Source: Oscillospiraceae bacterium (GTDB lineage Bacteria > Bacillota > Clostridia > Oscillospirales > Oscillospiraceae). From it: a stretch of DNA of 46,020 bases. The stretch is taken from the NCBI GenBank assembly GCA_009785345.1, contig WQWL01000013.1, forward strand, positions 1-46,020, written 5' to 3'. The translations under genes and the position numbers were made by a program. Within the stretch, counting starts at the first letter, position 1. The number at the start of each line of letters is the position of its first letter. This document shows, in pieces, positions 1-8,877 of the stretch. A model generated the notes under the pieces. It saw only the letters and a list, made by a program, of their open reading frames with translations. It had not been told where the DNA came from and made no database searches.

Positions 1-2067
1 ACCGTCACCGAGGATATTGCCGCTCAAGATGTTGGATTCGTTGCCTCTGTCAAAGGTATAACCTGGAATGAATTTTCTTGGAATGCTTACATATGCTCCG
101 GTTGTACCATGCATTGTTGACTCCGATAATACTGTTTCGCCGTCGTCCAACATGTAACGGACTGTATATGCTGTATTAGTATTTGCTCTCCATTGAGCTG
201 TATATGTCGCATTTTCATCAACTTTTTCTTCCACTTCTGGATACCAACCGTTGAATGTCCACCCAGGTTCGCCTTTAGGAGTTCCACTGTCAGGATTTCC
301 ACTTCCATTGTCATACACAGGTGTCTCTGAGCCTCTAGGTATACCTGTGTGCACATCTTCTAAAAATGCACCGTGTTTTCCAGGTAAATATGTTACTGTG
401 AATATTGGAGTATCTTTGATTGTTAGCTCTGCATCAATAATTGTGACTTCATAGTTTGGGTTTTCTTTTAATACTCTTGCACTTAGTGTTGTTTCACCTT
501 TGAGATAATATTCGAAGTTGAGTTCTTCGCCTTCAATTAAACCTGATACTGTACCGGTAAGTTCAAGTTCTAGAATAGATTCAAATTCGTCTTCATATAT
601 TTCTATTGGGTCTACTTTGATTATTACAGGTGCAGGAGTAATGTTTATTGTTGCTGTAATGCTTGTATCGATTACAAATTTGTCTGTAACATCCTCAGTG
701 CCTTTGTAGATTCTAAGGTTACTTACATCACCGATACTTAATTCTCCAGGTTCGTTGACATTTCTTGCAGTTCCTATAATTTCAACATAACCTTTGATGG
801 TATAACCACTCAATCCACCACTATAGCCCGCGTCAGAGGATTGATCTGTACCGTTAAAAACTTTACTTGCGTTGTTAGGATAAATTATGATTACCGATTT
901 ATCTGTGTACCTAGCAGTATATTCCATATTTCTATCAACAGGGTCTAGGAAAGGTCCGTTAACACCGCACTCGTAACCATTTTTCTCGACCCATCCAATA
1001 TGTGTATATGTTGAGCTAGGTGTGACGATAGGAACCCAGCCATCATTCCATTTTGTCCCCTTCGGTACATTATATACTGTATCATCGCTTAATGTTCCGT
1101 AAGCACCTGGTAAAAACTGTACAGTATTCTTATACTCTATTATTGTAGCAGTGTGTATTTCAAGACTCATCATATTAGCTGAACCCATTGTGCCATCAAT
1201 GTTCAAAGTTGGAGTATTCGCACTTGAATAGAGTAGTGTTCTTTCTCCGCATTCATTACATATAAATTCAAAAAATGCAAAGCCTCCATTGCCATAATGG
1301 CTGAACCAAATGTTTTCTAGTGTATTCCAACCAAAAGTTACTTCTTTATTACAATAGCCACATTCAACCCCAGTTTTATTAAATACTTTATTTTCTTTTT
1401 CAATTAAACTTAAATCTGCGCTTATAAGTTTATTTTCATTCACATACTTGTAAAATATTGTATCTTGATTTTCAACTTCTCCAACTTGTTTCTTGACTTG
1501 TGCTATTATAGTTAGATTTCCTGACACTGGGTTCTCGAAGTTATAAGGCTCATTATTTGAATTCCATGTTATAAAGTCGTATCCCACTTCGTCAGGAATT
1601 GTTAGTTCGGGAACTAGCTGACCTTCATCAACGTATATTGTATCAACTACGGCACCAAGTACGATGATGTTAACAACTGCATAATATCTTGCATTCAACA
1701 CAATATTTTCACTTATTACACTGTTCTCAAAATCAAATGCATTACCGGACTCATCATACCATCCTTTGAAGTTGAGTTTTTCTTTGTATGGATCAATTAT
1801 TGGTTTTGAAACTATTCCATTTTCTTCAACTGCTATTTTTGCGTATTCATCACCATCATTTTTAAATATAACTGTAAAGGTTTCAGCTTCACCCGACTGC
1901 GTTTCTTCGGTTTCTGGCTCTCCTACTATTGCATCTGTTTTTGTAACTTCTTCGAACTCTTCATCTGATATTGCGATTGCATTCATTGGTATCAATGCAA
2001 TAAGCATTAGTATCGTCAAGGTGAACGCCACATATGCTCTTAGGGATTTATTGATTAGCTTTTTCAT
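1..2067 (-). CDS. Large exported surface protein with InlB-type and MBG repeats (partial, C-terminus outside window)
   Basis: A minus-strand frame stays open for all 689 codons from an ATG at 2067 to the left edge, so the protein continues outside the window. AAGAAGG sits 8 nt before the ATG. The N-terminus is a signal peptide (two Lys, hydrophobic run ending in PMNAIA near residue 31). Next come InlB B-repeat/Flg_new-like units with the typical FKGWYDESG and FNGWYPEVE motifs and a YTAQW end, and an MBG-like beta region around residues 390-560. Residues C236, C239, C270 and C273 form two CxxC pairs, a possible zinc ribbon unusual in a secreted protein. It follows the ToxR-like gene by 72 nt on the same strand, so co-transcription is likely. 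The role is inferred to be adhesion or a cell-surface scaffold. The anchoring signal cannot be judged because the C-terminus is missing. Confidence 0.85.
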   Translation of the reverse strand, partial: MKKLINKSLRAYVAFTLTILMLIALIPMNAIAISDEEFEEVTKTDAIVGEPETEETQSGEAETFTVIFKNDGDEYAKIAVEENGIVSKPIIDPYKEKLNFKGWYDESGNAFDFENSVISENIVLNARYYAVVNIIVLGAVVDTIYVDEGQLVPELTIPDEVGYDFITWNSNNEPYNFENPVSGNLTIIAQVKKQVGEVENQDTIFYKYVNENKLISADLSLIEKENKVFNKTGVECGYCNKEVTFGWNTLENIWFSHYGNGGFAFFEFICNECGERTLLYSSANTPTLNIDGTMGSANMMSLEIHTATIIEYKNTVQFLPGAYGTLSDDTVYNVPKGTKWNDGWVPIVTPSSTYTHIGWVEKNGYECGVNGPFLDPVDRNMEYTARYTDKSVIIIYPNNASKVFNGTDQSSDAGYSGGLSGYTIKGYVEIIGTARNVNEPGELSIGDVSNLRIYKGTEDVTDKFVIDTSITATINITPAPVIIKVDPIEIYEDEFESILELELTGTVSGLIEGEELNFEYYLKGETTLSARVLKENPNYEVTIIDAELTIKDTPIFTVTYLPGKHGAFLEDVHTGIPRGSETPVYDNGSGNPDSGTPKGEPGWTFNGWYPEVEEKVDENATYTAQWRANTNTAYTVRYMLDDGETVLSESTMHGTTGAYVSIPRKFIPGYTFDRGNESNILSGNILGDG

Positions 2068-2139
2068 GACCCACGCCTTCTTTCATAATTATTTTGATTT
2101 ACTGCTTCGTCTAGGCTCTCTTTACATCATTTACTCTTC

Positions 2140-2787
2140 TTAATCATGTAGAATTGGATTTGCTAATGGTACACCTGGATCTTCCACATCTATATATAAA
2201 GGCTCGGTCGCTCCTAGGGATATAACACCTGCTATGTATAATATTAGTGCTACTATTACTGCTACTGCAATTGCGCCCGCTCCTGATAACAATGTTTTGT
2301 ATATGAATCTGCGTTTTCTATCTTCTTTTCTTTGTCCAATTGTGTTTTGTATGTTGTCCGTATAGTACTCGGATATACTTGTCTCATATTGTACTGTGCT
2401 GTTTCTATTCTTCCATGAGTTGCCCCAATGTGTTACCAGTTTATAGTTATCATCATGATCGCTTTCAATTTGCATAAATTTATTGCCTGTTGTGTTTATT
2501 TGAAAGATCATTGTGTTGAGCGATGCTTTTGCGTAATTGAAATTCGCTGTTTCTTTTGATGTCCCCCACGCTGCATTGTATAGTGCATCGAAACTAATGT
2601 ATTTACCTAAGTTTGTTGCTAATAAGTCTAGTGCTTCAAAATCTTTTGGTTTAAGTTCTATATGTGTTCCCATCGCTGTATCTGCTTGCTTTGTTGCTCT
2701 ATTTAGGTTAAGAGGACCTGCAATGTATATGTCATTTGTATATCCGCTTGACATGTTATTATGCAGTCGATTGTGCTTGCTTTTCAT
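2140..2787 (-). CDS. ToxR/CadC-like membrane-anchored winged-helix regulator
   Basis: The 215-residue product has an OmpR-type winged-helix DNA-binding domain at about residues 22-120 (LKPKDFEALDLL, an AAWG turn, then a wing ending DNYKLV). A basic juxtamembrane stretch (RKEDRKRR) precedes one transmembrane helix at about 165-191, and only about 24 residues lie outside. This is the topology of ToxR/CadC one-component regulators, which bind DNA from the membrane. The ATG at 2787 is chosen over the GTG just before it because GGAGG is 7 nt upstream of the ATG. The gene directly precedes the large surface protein, so that protein is the likeliest target. The external tail is very short, so sensing may need a partner. 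I know of no specific named family for it. Confidence 0.75.
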   Translation of the reverse strand: MKSKHNRLHNNMSSGYTNDIYIAGPLNLNRATKQADTAMGTHIELKPKDFEALDLLATNLGKYISFDALYNAAWGTSKETANFNYAKASLNTMIFQINTTGNKFMQIESDHDDNYKLVTHWGNSWKNRNSTVQYETSISEYYTDNIQNTIGQRKEDRKRRFIYKTLLSGAGAIAVAVIVALILYIAGVISLGATEPLYIDVEDPGVPLANPILHD

Positions 2788-2879
2788 CACAGTTCCTCCT
2801 CTCCGATGTTTTTTCTAAGTGTAGAATAGCACACTAAAAATAAACATGTGCGAAGGTGTCTAAAAGTTAACCTTATCTT

Positions 2880-3042
2880 ATACTAAACACCAACTAACCA
2901 GTAGACATATTTGCGGTATATTTTTCGCCATGCGCCGCGTCAAAACCTTGAAAGGTCAGTGACATTCCTTCAGTTTTGCCGCAACACCTGGGCAAAAAAT
3001 ATCCGCACAAATCTTATCTACTGTTTAATCAGTGTTTAGTAT
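2880..3042. repeat. 163-bp near-palindromic element (MITE-like or structured leader)
   Basis: The two ends are a perfect 11-bp inverted repeat (ATACTAAACAC at 2880-2890, GTGTTTAGTAT at 3032-3042). Imperfect complementarity continues inward for about 50 bp on each side and again around the centre (CAAAACC near 2941 against GTTTTG near 2972). It fills most of the gap upstream of the ToxR-like gene. It could be a small mobile element or a folded 5' leader. No coding frame is apparent. The rest of the 2788-3201 gap holds only the terminator at 3081-3104. Confidence 0.6.
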
Positions 3043-3080
3043 TACATCGTCATTGCAGCTCAAGCCAAAAAAACAGAATA

Positions 3081-3104
3081 GAAAAAGGAGGATTCTCATC
3101 CTCC
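3081..3104 (-). terminator. Rho-independent terminator of the two-component operon
   Basis: Read on the minus strand, GGAGGAT and ATCCTCC form a 7-bp stem with a GAGA loop, followed by TTTTTC. It lies about 100 nt after the response-regulator stop codon and before the palindromic element. Confidence 0.75.
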
Positions 3105-3201
3105 CGTATTGAAATTACGCTCTATTTATACTAACTTTCTTCACTTCGCAACCGCCGCTCCTCGTTGTGCCGTCACGAGACTTTTTTGCATGTTCGTCAG
3201 A

Positions 3202-3879
3202 CTACTTTAGGCGTTCCAAATAATAGCCTTCGCCTCTTGAGGCTGTTACTGCATAGCCGACATCTGCAAGCTTCGTTCTCAATTTTGACATTGCTACTTT
3301 TAATGAGTTGTCGTTTTCGAGCATTTGCTGACCCCATACTTTTTCATATACATATTCAGCAGTCATTATCTTGTCCGGTCTTTGCACAAACAATTGCAAT
3401 ATAGAATACTCTTTTTGCGACAGTACTACATCAACACCATCTACTACAACTCTGCCTGCAGTCGGATAAAGTTTTATTTTTTCATACTCCAATGTCTCCG
3501 GAATAAATGCAGCTGAACGCAGTAATGTTTCAACACGTAGTAGAAAAACAGATAAATCATATGGCTTGGTCAAATAATCGTCTCCACCTGTTTCAAATCC
3601 ACGTATTATATCATTTGTTGTTCCAAGTGCAGTCAGAATTAACACAGGAATATTCGTAGTGCTTCTCAATTCTTCCAAAAATTGAAGCCCGTGTCCATCT
3701 GGTAATTGAAGATCGAGAATTATGCATTTTGGGTGCTCATCTTCTATAAGTGCACGAGCTTCCGCAAGCGTGAACGCTTGTTTTACATTATATCCACGAC
3801 GCTGTAATATCTTCTTATTGTTGAGCTGTACTGCAGGTTCGTCTTCAACCAGCAGTAAATAGCCACTATTTGTATTCAT
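3202..3879 (-). CDS. OmpR-family response regulator
   Basis: This 225-residue protein has an N-terminal receiver domain with acidic residues E12, D13 and E14, phospho-acceptor D56 (CIILDLQLPDG) and a conserved Lys in LTKPYDL. A C-terminal winged helix (LSQKEYSILQLF to EGYYLERL) follows. The ATG at 3879 is preferred because GAAAGGT lies 12 nt before it, matching the spacing of several other genes here. In-frame starts at 3891 and 3918 are possible. It follows the histidine kinase by 77 nt, so the pair forms one transcription unit ending at the 3081-3104 terminator. Targets are unknown; the adjacent surface-protein genes are candidates. Confidence 0.92.
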   Translation of the reverse strand: MNTNSGYLLLVEDEPAVQLNNKKILQRRGYNVKQAFTLAEARALIEDEHPKCIILDLQLPDGHGLQFLEELRSTTNIPVLILTALGTTNDIIRGFETGGDDYLTKPYDLSVFLLRVETLLRSAAFIPETLEYEKIKLYPTAGRVVVDGVDVVLSQKEYSILQLFVQRPDKIMTAEYVYEKVWGQQMLENDNSLKVAMSKLRTKLADVGYAVTASRGEGYYLERLK

Positions 3880-3956
3880 ATATGTGACCATACCTTTCAC
3901 CCGGTAGTCTTCACTCATTCGGTCATAACTGAGCTAGCTCGCTCATAACCCTCTCT

Positions 3957-4973
3957 TCACTGACTGCAAATTGGAATCGTTAATGTTACGCTTGTGCCTT
4001 TGCCCTCTTCACTTTCAACCATGATTGTACCGCCGTGTTCTTCAATTGCTGTTTTACATATCGGTAGACCTAATCCGGTTCCCGCTTCAGTCACTCCACG
4101 CTCGAATATGTTTGCTAATATTTCAGACTTAATTCCTGTGCCATTATCACTTACAGTCACAACAACAAACCTCTTGTCATCCGCTCTCTCTGCAGCTTCT
4201 TGTTCTGCTCGTGCATGAACTGTTACTTCTCCATTTTTTGTATGTTGATTGGAGTTTGCAATTAAATTTGAAAAAACATTAAATAGTGTGTCTGCATTTC
4301 CATATACACGTGGTAGCTCCTCAGAAATTGAGATTGTAAGAGAATTTTCACGTCTTTCTAAGAACGCAGTATATGTTTCAGATACCCTATGTAATAGCTG
4401 CGACAAATCTATAGATACTTTGTCGTAATGATTATCATGAACTGCTGCATGTGTAAGAGCATTGTCAACTATTCGTGACAATCTCATAACTTCACTTTGT
4501 GCAATAGTCAAGCTTTCCCTCAGCTCGTCTTTGTCCATTTCATAGTCAAGTACATCCATTGCATTTAATACACTCGTCGATATAACTGTCAACGGTGTTT
4601 TAAAGTCATGGCTCATATCTTGGAAAAATATTGTTTTCATCGTACTTAGACGACCAAGTGCTTCATTCTCCTTTTTAAGCGTACTTGCTCTTACACTTTC
4701 CTGTATAGCACGCTTTTCCGTTTTGCGATATCTAATAAACAACACAATTGAAAGAGCTATCACTACAATTAACAGAATGACAAGAAGTATTTCCCAAAAC
4801 AGTATCCATCGCATCTGTTCTTCGGTCAATACATGTTGTACATAATAGACACTTTCATCCGCATATTCCTGCATATATGTAGAGTAGTAACATCCGGATA
4901 GCGTATGAAGCGAGAGCACAGCGATTAGTGTAATTACAATGCGTTTAAATACCACGATTGCATTCTTTTTCAT
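3957..4973 (-). CDS. Membrane sensor histidine kinase with a lipobox-like N-terminus
   Basis: The 338-residue protein has an N-terminal hydrophobic segment ending LSGC (C28), which matches a lipobox. A short external loop (about 29-55) and a second transmembrane helix (about 57-81) follow. H122 lies in the H-box MSHDFKTPLT, then come an N-box (NVFSNLIANSNQHT) and ATP-lid glycine motifs DNGTGI and GTGLGL. It would autophosphorylate and pass phosphate to the response regulator encoded next. The ATG at 4973 is chosen because GGAGG is 7 nt upstream; a GTG at 4976 overlaps it. The tiny ectodomain suggests it senses through the membrane or a partner protein. Possible lipidation of a histidine kinase would be unusual. 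Confidence 0.92.
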   Translation of the reverse strand: MKKNAIVVFKRIVITLIAVLSLHTLSGCYYSTYMQEYADESVYYVQHVLTEEQMRWILFWEILLVILLIVVIALSIVLFIRYRKTEKRAIQESVRASTLKKENEALGRLSTMKTIFFQDMSHDFKTPLTVISTSVLNAMDVLDYEMDKDELRESLTIAQSEVMRLSRIVDNALTHAAVHDNHYDKVSIDLSQLLHRVSETYTAFLERRENSLTISISEELPRVYGNADTLFNVFSNLIANSNQHTKNGEVTVHARAEQEAAERADDKRFVVVTVSDNGTGIKSEILANIFERGVTEAGTGLGLPICKTAIEEHGGTIMVESEEGKGTSVTLTIPICSQ

Positions 4974-5150
4974 CACATACCCTCCGTCGAATATTCATCC
5001 ATTCGCATCTACAAATTGATATGCTTTTTTATGCAATTTATTAGTATAAATTATACCTCAAATATACACAATGTTCAAGAGTAATACTAAATCCACGTAT
5101 AAAAATGCATTAGATTTGTGGCTACAACGTATAAAATAATATTAATCTGC

Positions 5151-5180
5151 TTGACTTGTGTATTTGGAGTATGTCATAAT
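5151..5180 (+). promoter_or_regulatory. Promoter of the MBOAT operon
   Basis: TTGACT at 5151-5156 and CATAAT at 5175-5180 are 18 bp apart in an AT-rich divergent region. Transcription would begin about 50 nt before the MBOAT start codon. Confidence 0.5.
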
Positions 5181-5237
5181 TATTCGACAGATTGTCACCC
5201 ATTATCGAAGTAATTAATAATGTAAGGAATTCCTCGT

Positions 5238-6827
5238 ATGCTTTTCACATCGTTTAATTTTCTTTTATTTTTAGGCGCACTTCTGGTTGTCTACAGCTTA
5301 ACATCAAAGAAATATCGTTGGTTCGTCCTGCTTGTCGGCTCAATGGTATTTTATAGTTTTGCAGGTCCATTCTTTCTGCTATATATATGCTCTACCATCG
5401 TAATAACCTATATTTGCACATCAATTATTAAGCGTCTTCGAATAAAGAGAGATGCTGAAATTGCCTTAGCTGTTGAGAAAGTTGAAAAGCGCGCAATTCG
5501 TGAAAAATCAAAAAAAGTCGCCAAAGCTTGGACGGCCGTTTGTCTTGTATTAATTTTAGGTATACTGGCAGTAGTCAAGTATACTGATTTTGTCATCTCA
5601 AATATAAATAACACAATGGGTCTGCTCGGATACGCTCGACAGTTTGGACTTTTAGGACTCGCGTTGCCTATGGGTATTTCATTTTACACATTCCAAACAG
5701 TAGGCTATGTTGTTGACGTTTATCGTGAAAAAGCAGAAATACAAGCCAACCCTCTAAGACTGGCCTTGTTTGTCTCTTTTTTCCCGCAGGTCGTACAGGG
5801 TCCCTTAAGCCGTTTTGGAGAGCTTTCAAAAACATTATATAGCGGTAATCCAATAACCCGTGTCAATATGGCACGTGGTGCAAACCGTATTCTTTGGGGA
5901 TTTTTCAAAAAATTGGTCGTTGCCGACAGACTCTGGCCCGCTTTGGTTGTGCTTACATCATATCCGGAAGAGTATCAAGGTATCTACTATCTGTTAAGCA
6001 TAGCTCTATATGCAATTATCCTGTTCTGTGATTTCACAGGTGGTATTGATATAACAATTGGTGTTGCTGAACTCTTTGGAATCCGTCTACCTGAAAACTT
6101 CAACAGACCATTTTATTCAAAATCAATACAAGAATACTGGCAGCGTTGGCACATGACCATGTACCATTGGTTTCGCGACTATGTATTCTATACGATGGCT
6201 GCAAGCAAGCGAATGCTAAAATTTTCAAAGTCTGCAAAGCGTTTTCTGGGTGACGAAATTGCAAAACGTCTTCCTGTCCACATAACACTTATTTGGGTAT
6301 GGTTTCTGACAGGTCTTTGGCACGGTGCAACTTGGAATTTCATAATATGGGGTCTTGCCAATGGCATTGTTATCATGGTTTCACTGGAGCTTGCGCCATT
6401 ATATGCACGCTACAATAAGCGTTTTTCAAGCCTCACCAGCAAACGCGTTTATCAGGCTTTTATGATTTTCCGTACTTTCTGGTTAATGAATATGATACGT
6501 TCTTTCGATATTTACGAAACTGTAGGCATTACATTCAATCTGATGCTCAGTGTAATCACAAACTTTAGCCTTCAGCAATTCCTACAATATGGTGTTAGTA
6601 CGTTGACGTTACCATTTATTGATTATATTGCTGCCGGAGTCGGTCTTATGGTTGTATTCTGGGTAAGCTGGCTTGGACGTGGAGAAATTGACTATCGTGA
6701 TAAGTTAGATACATTCAAATGGCCGGTACGCTATGCTGTTGTCGGTTTGATTTTGTTTATGACTTTGGTATTAGGTGCTTACGGGCACGGTTTTGATGCT
6801 CGCCAATTCATATACAACATGTTTTAG
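5238..6827 (+). CDS. MBOAT-family O-acyltransferase (DltB/AlgI-like)
   Basis: The 529-residue multi-pass membrane protein matches the AlgI/DltB/PatA branch of the MBOAT family. The segment LPMGISFYTFQTVGYVVDVY, a PQVVQGPLSR motif and the catalytic His region GLWHGATWNFIIWG (H362) are all present. Family members move an acyl or aminoacyl group across the membrane for attachment to cell-wall polymers. AAGGA lies a short distance before the ATG. It is the first gene of an operon with two transglutaminase-like proteins, an SGNH protein and a lipoprotein. The MBOAT/SGNH pairing is typical of envelope O-acylation. Whether it works as DltB with the adenylation enzyme at 16.3 kb or as a polysaccharide O-acetylase cannot be settled from sequence. 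Confidence 0.93.
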   Translation: MLFTSFNFLLFLGALLVVYSLTSKKYRWFVLLVGSMVFYSFAGPFFLLYICSTIVITYICTSIIKRLRIKRDAEIALAVEKVEKRAIREKSKKVAKAWTAVCLVLILGILAVVKYTDFVISNINNTMGLLGYARQFGLLGLALPMGISFYTFQTVGYVVDVYREKAEIQANPLRLALFVSFFPQVVQGPLSRFGELSKTLYSGNPITRVNMARGANRILWGFFKKLVVADRLWPALVVLTSYPEEYQGIYYLLSIALYAIILFCDFTGGIDITIGVAELFGIRLPENFNRPFYSKSIQEYWQRWHMTMYHWFRDYVFYTMAASKRMLKFSKSAKRFLGDEIAKRLPVHITLIWVWFLTGLWHGATWNFIIWGLANGIVIMVSLELAPLYARYNKRFSSLTSKRVYQAFMIFRTFWLMNMIRSFDIYETVGITFNLMLSVITNFSLQQFLQYGVSTLTLPFIDYIAAGVGLMVVFWVSWLGRGEIDYRDKLDTFKWPVRYAVVGLILFMTLVLGAYGHGFDARQFIYNMF

Positions 6828-6829
6828 TC

Positions 6830-6846
6830 ACCTGTATAATACAGGT
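6830..6846. repeat. Short palindromic hairpin after the MBOAT gene
   Basis: ACCTGTATAATACAGGT forms a 7-bp stem starting 3 nt after the MBOAT stop. There is no U-tract, so it is more likely an mRNA-stabilising or processing hairpin than a terminator. Confidence 0.4.
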
Positions 6847-6953
6847 ATGACTTCCAAATACACTTTTCAAAACCTTGCCATTACTTGCATCAAGCTGACA
6901 AACATGGTACAATATTGGCTGCAAAATTAAACACAAAGGAAGTCATTAATCCA

Positions 6954-8813
6954 ATGAAGTTTATTAGTAAGAGCGGATCACGGATAAAAAAGCCTAGCAC
7001 TGAAAACGCACCTATGGTTGATAAAACAATTGAATATGAGGACACACACAATCAAGCAGGCAAGCATTTGCAACAAAATGCAACAAATCCTGCTGACTAT
7101 TTTTCAGAAAATACATTACCAACCGAAGAAGAGCATACATCTTCGCAACCTCAAGTTACAGATAAGCTCATATATCCGGAATCATCACTTAGCGCAAGAC
7201 AGCTAGAGGCGATTAATAGTGTAATCCGACCATCCGAACATGTTCCCGGGCAAATTGGATTTGAATCGTTAGATGAATCACTACAACCATCAGTACCTCC
7301 CGTTGAAGTTCCCGGAGGTGCCGGACGCGTTGTCAAGATTGTGTTTTTAGTCCTCTTCATAGTAGCTGCGGTATCCGCTGCAGCATATGGAGGTTGGTAT
7401 TGGTGGTGGACAACTCATGCGACCTTTGACTATGCCGTTCAACCTGTTGTAATTTTAGAAGGACAAGATGTTAATCCCATTGACTTTATGGATAATAATT
7501 ATGATTCAAACGAAATTACAGTAGAATTTTATAATTACAACATCGATCTAAATGTGGGAATGCAATTTGTTCCTTTGAAGTTAACATTTGGAATGCGTAC
7601 TCTCGAAACCTCCGCTCCATTATATATTTTAACCCCTGTCGAGTATGTAGTACATGAGCTTGCCGAAGAAGGCACGATTAGACCTATTGATTTTATAGCC
7701 AACCCTGAAGTAGCGTCCAGGGCTCAATTTGACATTTATTTTCTTGAAGAGCCATTGCCACTTCAAGAATATTCAACAGGCGACTTTGTATTGCATCTTG
7801 CATTAAATTCTGTACCTTTTGAAGCTGTTTTAAGAGTTGTTGATACAACCCCTCCTACTGCAATTACTGAAGATCTCTCTATTACGGTTGGTCAAGAAGT
7901 TATGGCAGAAGATTTCATAGTCGAAGTTTTCGATGCTTCTCCTATTTATTCAATATCATTTGTTGAACCACCGGACATGTACTATCCCAATCCTCAAATA
8001 GTTCAAATTGCAATTGAGGATATTTACGGAAATGTTGGATTTACTTCAGCTCAGTTAACAATAACATTCAATCAAATCCCTCCTGTAATCTCAGGTGTTC
8101 CTGAAATTATTGAATCCCAAATCGGCGCAACGATTAATTTTTATTATGGTGTTACTGCCTATGATGACTTCGGTAGAGCGTTGGAGGTTCACGTTGATAG
8201 TGTTAATGTCGATATAAACACTGTTGGAGTGTATATTGCGATTCTTTGGGCAGAAGATTCTTCTGGATTACGTACCGAGTATGAAGTTGAAGTACATATA
8301 CATGATTTCAATCCTGAAAATTTACATCAGGAAGTTGATGAAATACTCTCGGAAATACTGAATGACGATATGTCTCAAGCAGATCAAGTTTTGGCTATTC
8401 ATAATTGGGTAAGGCAAAACCTTTCCAGAGCAACCACAGATGCTGAAACACAATCAGTACTCGCAGGAGCTTATAGCGCTCTCCAGAATAGGCAGGGCGA
8501 CTCCTTCATCTACTCCGCTATTTCTAGCTTAATGCTCACTCGTGCAGGTGTCCCAAATATGCTTGTTGAACGCACATCTGATGCAGAAACAGCGCACCGT
8601 TGGGTTTTTGTAAATCCTGATGATCTCGGATGGCATCATTTCGATCCCTTCCCGACCGGTCTTACACTTGGCGATCAAACCAGCATGTTTACAAGCACAC
8701 AAGCACAAGATTTCGCGCAAAGAATCTATGGAAATGGCGGTGCTGCATATTACTTCACGTTTGATGAAAATTTATTTTTAGGCATCAGCATCGTAGCAGG
8801 GGAATCTGAGTAA
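6954..8813 (+). CDS. Membrane-anchored transglutaminase-like protein with Ser in place of the catalytic Cys
   Basis: The 619-residue protein has a polar cytoplasmic N-terminus, one transmembrane helix followed by a Trp/Tyr-rich junction (GGWYWWWTTHATFDY), several Ig-like beta domains, and a C-terminal transglutaminase-like domain. The nucleophile motif reads NRQGDSFIYS, so the usual Cys is S517. H548 (AHRW) and D564 (HHFD) are kept. The ATG at 6954 fits the paralogue at 10755, whose N-terminus is similar, and has AAAGGAAG about 10 nt upstream; an earlier in-frame ATG at 6885 lacks this support. It is probably a binding or structural domain, or a serine-dependent enzyme. It lies within the MBOAT/SGNH operon, which implies action on the cell wall. 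Confidence 0.85.
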   Translation: MKFISKSGSRIKKPSTENAPMVDKTIEYEDTHNQAGKHLQQNATNPADYFSENTLPTEEEHTSSQPQVTDKLIYPESSLSARQLEAINSVIRPSEHVPGQIGFESLDESLQPSVPPVEVPGGAGRVVKIVFLVLFIVAAVSAAAYGGWYWWWTTHATFDYAVQPVVILEGQDVNPIDFMDNNYDSNEITVEFYNYNIDLNVGMQFVPLKLTFGMRTLETSAPLYILTPVEYVVHELAEEGTIRPIDFIANPEVASRAQFDIYFLEEPLPLQEYSTGDFVLHLALNSVPFEAVLRVVDTTPPTAITEDLSITVGQEVMAEDFIVEVFDASPIYSISFVEPPDMYYPNPQIVQIAIEDIYGNVGFTSAQLTITFNQIPPVISGVPEIIESQIGATINFYYGVTAYDDFGRALEVHVDSVNVDINTVGVYIAILWAEDSSGLRTEYEVEVHIHDFNPENLHQEVDEILSEILNDDMSQADQVLAIHNWVRQNLSRATTDAETQSVLAGAYSALQNRQGDSFIYSAISSLMLTRAGVPNMLVERTSDAETAHRWVFVNPDDLGWHHFDPFPTGLTLGDQTSMFTSTQAQDFAQRIYGNGGAAYYFTFDENLFLGISIVAGESE

Positions 8814-8877
8814 CGCGCACACTCGTCAGACAGGTGTTAGTGCCTTCAAAAAACCATTTACAGAATGGAGTAAAAGA

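Noticed and set aside
1766-2143. Open frame on the plus strand across the start of the surface protein.
   Set aside because: It is antisense to a clear signal peptide and repeat region and overlaps the start of the real gene.
2889-2906. CCAACTAACCAGT shared between the palindromic element and the GntR operator region at 27111.
   Set aside because: A single shared 13-mer is expected by chance several times in a window of this size, and the contexts differ.
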